Shown piece by piece: positions 55,664 through 64,000 of a DNA stretch of 64,000 nt. Numbering within the stretch: the first letter of the stretch is position 1; every line of letters starts with the position of its first letter. This stretch comes from Anolis sagrei (Eukaryota; Chordata; Lepidosauria; Squamata; Anolidae). Under the pieces are notes generated by a model. The model was not told the origin of the DNA, made no database searches, and worked only from the letters and a program-made list of their open reading frames with translations. The position numbers and the translations under genes are program-made. The stretch covers positions 56,322,953 through 56,386,952 of the forward strand of contig NC_090021.1 of NCBI RefSeq assembly GCF_037176765.1, written 5' to 3'.

Positions 55664-56779
55664 AAAATATATGTATTTTTATACCTTGGGATATCTTTAT
55701 GCAAGTCTTCACTTTCTAAATTGTATTACACAGATTTGTTTGTTTAAGTTTATTTTATTTTAGAGAACTCTAATGCTTGCTTAGATGGCTGCTATGTGCT
55801 CTTCCTCTTTCTGCAACCTTCACCCTTCCCTCTTCACGCTGTCACAAAATCTCATCTAGATCACAAGGAGGAAGTTCTGTGGGCTCAAGGGAAGTGAGAA
55901 GCATATGGTTTGGACAGCCTTTAGTGCCCAGCTGCCATGATCAATGGAAGTTGGCACAAGCTCCTTTCCGGCTGTGACGCACTTTCAGAAAAGCACAAGG
56001 TCCTTTACAAGATTGGTTGCATATTTAAAGAAACACGTCTTGTGGTGTATGTGGGGATAAGGAAGTAAACTTTTAACTGTTATACATAATGATTGTCTTT
56101 TTTGCTTTCTATCTCCATATGATGCCACTATGTGAAACAGATATTTTGAGCTTCAGCCACCTTTTAGTGTAGGATGCAGGTACCATGTGAGTTTCAGTGG
56201 CTGGACTAGAAATACTGCTTTCCCCAATGGAGTCTTGCATGTTAAATTGATCTTCAGTGTAAACAGACTTTTAATCACACAAATAGTAGTTTGGAAAATG
56301 TTATTAAATAGATTGCAAAAATTATAAATGGTTTTGTACTCAATACACTTCCATTTTTGTTTATAAATATATATAAAATTGAGAGTGTATATGGTCTTTG
56401 TGACATATAAACTAATATCACACTGTGTGTATAATCATTGAAATTTCAGGCTCACTTACCTTGAGGCCAGTTTTTTGTATGTAATAAAGATTAGATCTTG
56501 CGAAGAGAAGGTCATTATAACAAATAATTAGAATAACCTTCTCTGTATTTATTTCAGTTTTGAGGCAGTACAATAGCTTAACACATTCATAACTGAAGAC
56601 TTTGTCTCTGACTAGGTCTATTTGCTGATCTCTATTTTAGGATATCCCTTTGTTTGTTTCCTTATTTTTAACCCAAATTCTATGAAGGAACATTTCTAGT
56701 TATTCTAGTACTGTTGGAATGCATTCTTGTGGCCCGTAGAAAAATGTTACAAGGAGCCATCAGATTGTTATTTGGGTCC
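55664..56779. other. Non-coding unique sequence
   Basis: No exon, RNA gene or repeat recognised. Confidence 0.4.
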
Positions 56780-57289
56780 CCTTTTGATAGGATGGAGAAA
56801 TACTGAAATACTATGTCCAGTTCTGGACACCACAGCTCAAAAGAGATATTGACAAGCTGGAAGGTGTCCAGAGGAGGGCAACTAAAACGATCAAAGGTCT
56901 GGAGACCATGACCTTAAAGAATTATGTATGTTGAGCCTGCAGAAGAGAAGGTTGAGAGGAGACATGATAGCCATGTATAAATATGTGAAAGGATGCCATA
57001 AGGAGCAGGTTTCTTTATTTCTGCCTTGGAAACAAGGACTCAGAGCAATGGGTTCCAATTACAGGAAAGAGGATTCCACTTGAACATTAGGAAGAACTTC
57101 CTGACTGTAAGAGCTGTTCAGCAGTGGAACTCTTTGCCTTGGAAATTGGTGGAAGCTCTTTCCTTGGGAGATTTTAAACAGAGGCTGGATGTCAGGGGTA
57201 CTTTGATTGTGCTTTTCCTGCATGGCAGGGGGTTGGACTAGATGCCCCATGTGGTCCCTTACAATTCTATTATTCTATGATTCTATGAA
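56780..57289 (+). mobile_element. CR1 LINE 3' portion
   Basis: tccagttctggacaccacag, acaagctggaaggtgtccag, agaggagacatgatagccat, [20 protein letters not shown], and the terminal repeat attctattattctatgattctatg. Frame broken; 5'-truncated. Confidence 0.92.
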
Positions 57290-58033
57290 AGTCATCTCCC
57301 AACAGCGAGGGAAATCCAATCTTGGAAACGTCCTGCCTTTAGCTGTAGAAAGGTGTGCTGCTGATGGAACCACAGTATTGGACATAACATAAGGAAATGT
57401 GTTGGAAGGGTGCCCCTATTTTTTTCCATTATGCTCTGCACAGGGTTGCTATGGGTATCTTTAACCCTTCAAGGATATGCATTATCATAATCTTCAATTA
57501 TGTCAGTTTGGCAGAGACAGTTCTGATTAATCTTCTGCTGTACTGCTTTTGAGCTACTTTTCAAATGTCCCAGTTTCTCTGTCTTCCTCTCATTTGTCTC
57601 CTTTGCCCTCATTTTACTTCAGTGTTTGCAAGTCTAACTAATTTACACTCCATTAACTGAGCAGCAAGGAGAGGACAGAGTCTTCCTCTTCCCAGTAACC
57701 CCAGGCAAAAGAAAACTGATGCAGCCTCTTTTAACTTGGATATCCTTCCTCATTGATGTATTTTGTCATATTGACTGTATTCTGATGCTGCTTGGCCACA
57801 TATAGCCTGATTTTATCTGTGAAATGTTGAAGGGTATGCATTTATTTAGAAATTAGTTGTTATACTTGGGTGTACAAAGTATAGTCCTTGAACTGCATTT
57901 AATTCACAATGGCCCCCAACCTTTTTGCTTCCCCTTAACCAGTGCTTCTTAAGCTATCTGATGTGTGGGACCAGCAGTGCTATCCCACCACTACAACAGT
58001 ATGCCAGTGATCAGCATTGTATTTGTCACCATT
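57290..58033. other. Non-coding sequence
   Basis: Nothing recognised. Confidence 0.4.
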
Positions 58034-58041
58034 GACTACAA

Positions 58042-58176
58042 CAGTGGCTCTTACCCTGTGGATCCCCAAATGTTTTGACCTTCAACTCCAAGAAATCCTA
58101 ACAGTTGGTAAACTGACTGGGATTTCTGGGAGTTGTAGGTCAAAACACCTGGGGACCCACAGGTTGAGAACCACTG
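58042..58176. mobile_element. 135-bp hAT MITE
   Basis: cagtggctcttaccctgtgg and ccacaggttgagaaccactg; duplications gactacaa/gactccaa (7 of 8) at 58034-58041 and 58177-58184. Same length and family as 25860. Confidence 0.92.
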
Positions 58177-58299
58177 GACTCCAACTATTTCTTTCTTGGA
58201 AAGTTGTCAGGGAGCAGCATTACTTCTCCAGGCTGGATCCAACTTAAGTGGATAGGGTAAATGAAGCCTAGGAACACATTTTTGGGCAAAACAACAACA

Positions 58300-58784
58300 A
58301 TATAACACCAATCTTACTGCATCTGCATTGGTTACCAATTGAGCACCGGATCACTTTCAAAGTGATGGTACTCACCTTTAAGGCTGTGCATGGTCTGGGG
58401 CCGATGTACCCGAGGGTCCGCCTCACCCCCTACCAACCCCAGAGATCCCTCCTTTCTGAGGACCAAGATTTGTTGGAAATTCCCAATGTCAAGACCTTGC
58501 GTCTAACAGCAACCAGACACAGAGCCTTTACAGCAGTGGCACCATCACTCTGGAATACTCTGCCACCTGAAGTCCGTGCCTTGCGGGACTTATCAGCTTT
58601 CCGCAGGGCATGTAAGACATATCTGTTTCAACCAGGCTTTGATCTTTGATATTGCTGTTTTTAAATTGTTTTAAATTGTTTTTAAATCGTTTTAGATTTT
58701 AGCCTGTTCTTGTAAGCCGCTCCGAGCCCCAGGGGAGTGGCGGCATATAAGTTTGAATAAATAAATAAATAAATAAATAAATAA
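58300..58784 (+). mobile_element. L2-clade LINE 3' end
   Basis: Frame 58362-58649: VLTFKAVHGLGPMYPRVRLT, TRHRAFTAVAPSLWNTLPPE, FRRACKTYLFQPGFDL. 3' UTR gtaagccgctccgagcccca and (aaat)n end at 58757-58784. 5'-truncated. Confidence 0.9.
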
Positions 58785-60242
58785 TGACATTCCTCTTTTG
58801 CACTGTCTAACATTATAAGACATTTTTAAAAGCCAAATAAGCTATAGACTTCCATCTGCCTCTAGTTTATCTCTCTAATGTTTTGCAGTCTATGCAGCCC
58901 CCAATGACTCCCAGGAACATAAAGCAGGACCACAGATTCACTGCAGCTGTGTGTTATATCTGCACTGTGTTATATCTGTAAAACTGTTATAATTATATTT
59001 TATGTTTGTTAACTGCATTCTAGCTTTTATGTTTTAAAAATAGTGAGGTTATCTTACACACTATTCTTGCATGGGGGTATTGTTGATGACAAACATATGA
59101 TCAATATATAACTCTATTATTTTATTGCAGAAGTTATATCAATATATATATAACTCTATTCTTTTATTGCATCTAAATGAATGCACTGCTCTTTGATCTT
59201 GTTTTGCTTTGTTTTTTATCTGGCCATTGTTTTAATGCATAATATGCTATTTATTTATTTACTTATTTCTTTGTGGCAGACTCTTGATCTCACAGAGTGA
59301 TGCAGCATTTTTATTTCACTCATAGAAGGTTTAGATAAAAACACAGTGATAAAATCAAACTTTTATTGTGGGATCTGAGAAGTTACAAGACAACCAAAAG
59401 AGGAAAATGCTTTGATTTTCACTATAAAACTCTTGTCTAGTAAGTTCTGGAGCAGTGAGTTCTTTCACAACTTCTTTAAGCCTGAAATGACTGACAGTTT
59501 TGCAAGCTGTATGTCCAGAACCATTTAATACTCCTTATGTTGAATGTTTGCAACTTGGTAAAGGCACAACTACAAGTTGTTTTTAATTTTGAAGCACCAC
59601 AGTCAATTCCATCTTTTCCCTTTTTATTTGTCTGCAGGATTTTTCCATCTGCGTAACTATCTGGAATTATTTTGTTCTTTTTAGCAGTTCTCTGTGATTC
59701 CCAAGGCTATCTTGAAATTAATGTTGACAGGCTTGGTTCATTCTGTCCACTTTAATCAGAGAAAGCTGTATTAAGTAGTATTGGGTCTGATATCCACAAA
59801 GTTGAAGCCAAACGGGGCACTCTGAAAACAATGTGTGTGTGCATATATGTGTATGTATGTATGTGTGTGTATGTATATATATATATATATATATCATTTG
59901 AAATGTATTTAATCAGGAAGTTGTAGCACACACAATACCCTATATTTGTGGAGGATAAACTGGTTCTGCTTTTAGGACAGAATATTAAATGGCAGATGCT
60001 TACAATTCTAATACCAGATGCCAGTGATGGCAAGGATTTATGACCTAAATACTTGTAAAGAATTTTCTCCTCTAAATACATATTCACATTCATAAAGACA
60101 AATGACTTCACTGATCTCAGGGAAAGGGGTGATAGAGGAGATTATTATAATCTTTGAATATGTTCCAAGTCTTCTTTTGTTCAAATAAATATATTATGGA
60201 CAATACTGTTGATTAAGACAAAGTAGTAATTTTTTTAAAAAA
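58785..60242. other. Non-coding sequence with GT/AT microsatellite
   Basis: GT then AT repeat at 59833-59893. No exon or recognised element. Confidence 0.4.
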
Positions 60243-60475
60243 TCTGTTATTATTTATTTATTTAAAACATTTATATTCCACCCTTCTCACCCTGCAGAGG
60301 ACTTAGGGCGGAGCACAACATATATACGGCAAACATTCATTGCCGGGACATAAAACCATAAATATATACAAACATTAATGTCACTTATGTTAGATTAAAG
60401 AAGGAGGGGAGCCAGGAAGACTAGAGTTCCACCATGTCTCCGGGGTCATCAGTTGTGAGCCCCTCCCTGCAGCAA
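60243..60475 (-). repeat. LINE 3' tail
   Basis: tatttatttatttaaaacat, cacccttctcaccctgcaga, ggacttagggcggagcacaa, then an A-rich segment with tctccggggtcatcagttgt. Confidence 0.7.
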
Positions 60476-60907
60476 CAATATAGTAATATATCATACTAAT
60501 ATTGTGCTGTGCTAATATTGTAATATATTGTATACATATATAACATTGATAATAATATTAAAATGTAATACAATATAATACTAATAATCATACAATACAA
60601 TAATGATATATTTTATATTACATATAATATTACTAATAATAATACAGTATATTGATATAGTACAATATAGTAATATATAATGCTAATATTGTGCTGTGCT
60701 AATAATATAATATATTGTATACACATAATATTGATAATATAATGTAATACAATATAATACTACTACTACTAATAATAAGATATAATAATTTTTATTTCAT
60801 ATTACATGTAATATTACTAATAATATTATAGTATAGTAGTATAGCACAATATAGTAATATATAATACTAATGTTGTGCTATGCTAATAATATAATATATT
60901 GTATGTA
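60476..60907. repeat. AT-rich tandem repeat, ~186-bp unit, about 2.3 copies
   Basis: atagtaatatat.at..taat, then ttgtgctgtgctaat, then aatatattgtat recurs at about 60480, 60667 and 60852 (spacing 187 and 185). Each unit also carries attactaataata and acaatataatact inversions. Nearly all A/T. Confidence 0.85.
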
Positions 60908-60998
60908 CATATAACTTGCAAGCCGCTCTGAGTTCCCTTCAGAGTGGGAAGAGCCGCATATAAATGTCATAAATAAATAAGTAAATAAATAAATAAAT
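60908..60998 (+). repeat. LINE 3' terminus directly after the AT-rich array
   Basis: cttgcaagccgctctgagtt, gtgggaagagccgcatataa and (aaat)n at 60970-61000. Confidence 0.75.
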
Positions 60999-63895
60999 AA
61001 AGCAGTTGCCCAATGTTGCTGGCCAAAAAGTGTAACTAACCTATATGCTTTGGGTTGAAAACCTATGTTGATATATTTGAATTATGCTGACATGTCTGTT
61101 ACTGTCAGCAAATGGGCTTCATTGCATACATTCATTTCATTTGTGGCAATAACTAGAGTGCTATAGCAGTTTCTTTTTTAAGCTTAGATGTATTCAATTG
61201 CTGATTAATATGGTAAATTGAACTTATTGCATAAAAATGGTCAGTGGGAATGATAATAGGAATAGCATTGCTATAATGAAGCAAAAATCCAGAAAATGTT
61301 TAGTAGCTAGTGAAATGCATTGATTCTGACTGCAAGAGAAATCTACAGGAGGAAAATTGCATGTTGTCTCTTCTGCTCCTCTAAAAGCACCTCAATGTAA
61401 AAGTTGGGTTGGATAGAGCACCAGAAGTTGCTATTGGAGAAACTGTTTCATTTATTTTATGTTTATTAATATAACTATATTTGAGGATCCCAGGATGTCA
61501 AGCAATTAGAACACTTTTTTTTTAAAAAAAAGAGTAGTTTGAAATTCTGTAGCCCTGGTTGTGACATAAAAAAACACTGGTCAGCTCTTTCTGCAATGAA
61601 GCATCTCATTACAAGGAATTACAAGCCCTGGGTTTTCCCAGCTTCCTAGTGTAGAGTATTTCTGTCTTTCAGGCCCTCCTTGTCTTTCTGCTTTTTCTAG
61701 TTTTCCTACCCTTTATCTTGTATGAGGCGCACGAGAAGACCTTTATAAGCCCAATTTCTTCAGTTAAATGAAATATTTATATAAAATGAATATTTCATCT
61801 CCTGGGCTTTTGACTTTTGGAATTTCTCTTGTAGCAGTCGAGGTACTTAGTTCTGTTGATGGATTCTGATGGATTGTGGCTTTGTCTTAGTCTGATCCCA
61901 GATAAAATCAGACAGGCTTTGGTAATCCTACTTACTCAAAACATCTTGTGTGTGAGAGAGATGTGTGTGAGAGAGATATCGACAGATAGAACATTTGTGG
62001 ATGTGGATGTGTCTCTCTATGTTTGTACACATTTTCCAAGATGGTTCCCACATCAGAGAGCCCTGTGACTGCCAACAATTCCTGTCCCCCCTCCTCCATG
62101 ACCAACTACTGGTGGGGTTTGGGGGAGATTGACCCTCGATGTTGGGAGTTATAATTCACCCATAATCAAAGAGAACTCTGAACCCAACTGATGGTGGATC
62201 TGGATAATTGAGGTACACAGCCACCACCACCCCCAATGATTAACAGAACATACTGGAGGAATCTGAGGGAATTGTCCCATGATGTTGAGGGCTATAGTTT
62301 ACCCACACTGTTAATGCATTTTCTAATGGGCCCATTCCTGAAACTGAAAATCAAACAATGACCCACTTCTATTACTTATCCTCACAAAATCCCTAACCCA
62401 GGCATTACAGGGAACCTAAGCTTGTGTGTGTGTGTGTGTATATACACAGATATCTCAAGCATTCAGCTGGCTCTTTTCAAAGAACATACTTTGTAGGTGA
62501 CATTGCAGCAGCTATGAATGATGGTTCAGTTGATTCTACCACTTCATTTCTGCATTTTTTTCTTAAAACATTATATCTCAAAACAGCACCTTGGGAAAAA
62601 TAGGGACAGGTCCATGTTTGTTGTATGTTTGTTTGGTTATAAAGCAAACCAACAGTATTTCCCTTAAGTTTGTTCTGTATCAAAGAAGGGTTTTCATCTG
62701 AAACACACATAGGCTTAGCTCTAATATAAAATTTCTGTTGCTGTTCATTTGAACATAGACATCCACGTATATTGACTAACTTTGAACTCTCATTTCAAGT
62801 TCACTTAAAATGGCAATATCAAATCTAAGAGGCAATATTTTAATAATTCCTGTTTAAACAAAAGTACTGTAGCAGGTGAACAAATATTGATATGCTTGCA
62901 GTGACATCCTCCACATTGGGTGCCCTTTCCATCAGTGTTATCATTTAATGCTTGAGCGATATATTAGAGTCAATTATCTGAAAAGAATTCTGTAGAATGA
63001 TTAGTAACTTCTTCTAGTTTTATATAACTCTTTCTCCTCTTCTTTTGTTTTTCTTCTTCCTTCCACTATTTTTCTTTCTTCTTTCAATCACAATTATTGT
63101 TAACCATGAAATAAGTCTTTACAAAAGAAAGAACTGAGACAGGTTTGAATGACAAGGAAGTTAAGACATGGCAATGGGAAAGGAGCAGACATGAACAGGT
63201 GATCTAGATTAGTTTAGTATACTTCTAAGGCCTATTTTTGCTTGATCCCAGATCTTAGTTTGATGGACCATCCTCAGACACCCCCATTTTCCCCAGTGAC
63301 ATTCCTCTAGCTATCCCAGATTGGCATAAACAAAGATACAATTGGGCCCTATCTTGGAATAACCAACAGTACAGCTTTAGACTGTTTGAAATGCTGCATC
63401 TCCCTGTATGAACCTTCCAGAGTCTGCAGATACTTAGGAAAAGGCTCTCTCTAATTTCTGCTGCCATCAGAGATCCTATGTATGCATGCCCATTTAGAAG
63501 GAAGCTTCACAAAGTTTAATGGGATTTATAGCCTACATGTCCCAATTGTATTTTCAACATTTTTGGTGTGCTTTGCGGATTAAAGAGATAGATAAGGAGG
63601 GTAGAAGAGAGGAAAAGGGAAACATAATAGGCTTCACTGAGGATTGAAAGGAGAAAACAATGACCAGAAGAATTGTGGATGCAGAGAAAGACAAAGGAGA
63701 TATGAGGTAGTAATGGGACTAGATAAAGTAGGAAGAGGCAACTGGAAATTTGGAGATATGGAAAGAGTGCAGAAAAATAGGAGTGGAAAGAGAAGTAGTA
63801 ACACTAATAGCATTCATCAACATTGCTAGCAGTAAGGGTTTATGGGAGTTGCAGCCCAGAAACATCTAGAGAGTCACAACTACTTTCCCCCGAAT
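60999..63895. other. Long non-coding stretch
   Basis: No exon, RNA gene or clear repeat. A GT microsatellite at 62426-62440 and a short direct repeat tgtgtgagagagat at 61949 and 61963. Confidence 0.4.
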
Positions 63896-64000
63896 TTATA
63901 TATTTATTTCTTTATGACATTTATATCCCATCCTTCTCACTCTAAAGGGGACTAAGGGCAGCTTACATAAATTGGTATTATTCCATGCTCAAACAACAAC
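63896..64000 (-). repeat. LINE 3' tail, running off the window
   Basis: tatatatttatttctttatg, tcccatccttctcactctaa, ggggactaagggcagcttac, the minus-strand LINE end, cut by the window edge. Confidence 0.7.

Noticed and set aside
1-64000. Endogenous retrovirus or LTR element
   Set aside because: No paired LTRs, primer-binding site, or gag, protease, integrase or envelope-like sequence was recognised.
1-64000. Functional tRNA genes
   Set aside because: All box A/B-like stretches belong to SINE heads and lack a complete cloverleaf.

Overview
The window looks like nuclear DNA of a squamate reptile, most likely an iguanian lizard of the Anolis kind. Protein-coding density is very low. The interspersed repeats are the squamate mix: CR1 and L2 LINEs, a near-intact L1, two kinds of tRNA-derived Sauria-type SINE, a 5S-rRNA-derived SINE, Helitrons ending in CTAGT, Penelope-like elements (PLEs) and many short non-autonomous hAT elements. 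Family names come from remembered consensus features, not a database search.

The only complete host protein gene I can support is PIGM (6071-7333, minus strand). It is an intronless 420-codon reading frame for the catalytic subunit of GPI mannosyltransferase I. A CpG-rich block at 13.7-14.1 kb, with a CCAAT box and an NRF1-like site, is a plausible distant promoter and untranslated first exon for it. A much stronger CpG island at 29.3-30.4 kb, with a good splice donor at 29925/29926 on the plus strand, looks like the promoter and 5' exon of a second gene. No coding exon of that gene is identifiable, so its intron would run rightward beyond what I can recognise.

Layout: 0-6 kb is mostly unique DNA with old LINE and SINE scraps. 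6-7.3 kb is PIGM. 7.5-15 kb is a dense repeat block: two tandem Helitrons, L2 tails, a four-unit SINE-derived tandem array, a seven-copy 128-bp satellite inside a Helitron-like composite, the first CpG block, and a PLE fragment with a hammerhead-ribozyme-like motif. 15.4-20 kb is an L1 insertion inside a small hAT element. 20-29 kb holds mixed SINEs, hATs, CR1 and a PLE GIY-YIG fragment. 29-30.4 kb is the CpG island. 30.4-37.3 kb has nested SINE/hAT insertions with exact 8-bp target duplications. 37-64 kb is longer unique stretches punctuated by CR1, L2, hAT and pogo-like elements, a PLE fold-back at 47.6-47.9 kb and an AT-rich 186-bp tandem repeat at 60.5-60.9 kb.

I found no operon-like or defence-like system. 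The most unusual observations concern transposon biology: a PLE inverted junction lying exactly where its hammerhead motif would cut, an L1 insertion whose 5' side carries foreign repeat sequence within the target duplication, and satellite arrays that appear to have grown from transposon pieces.
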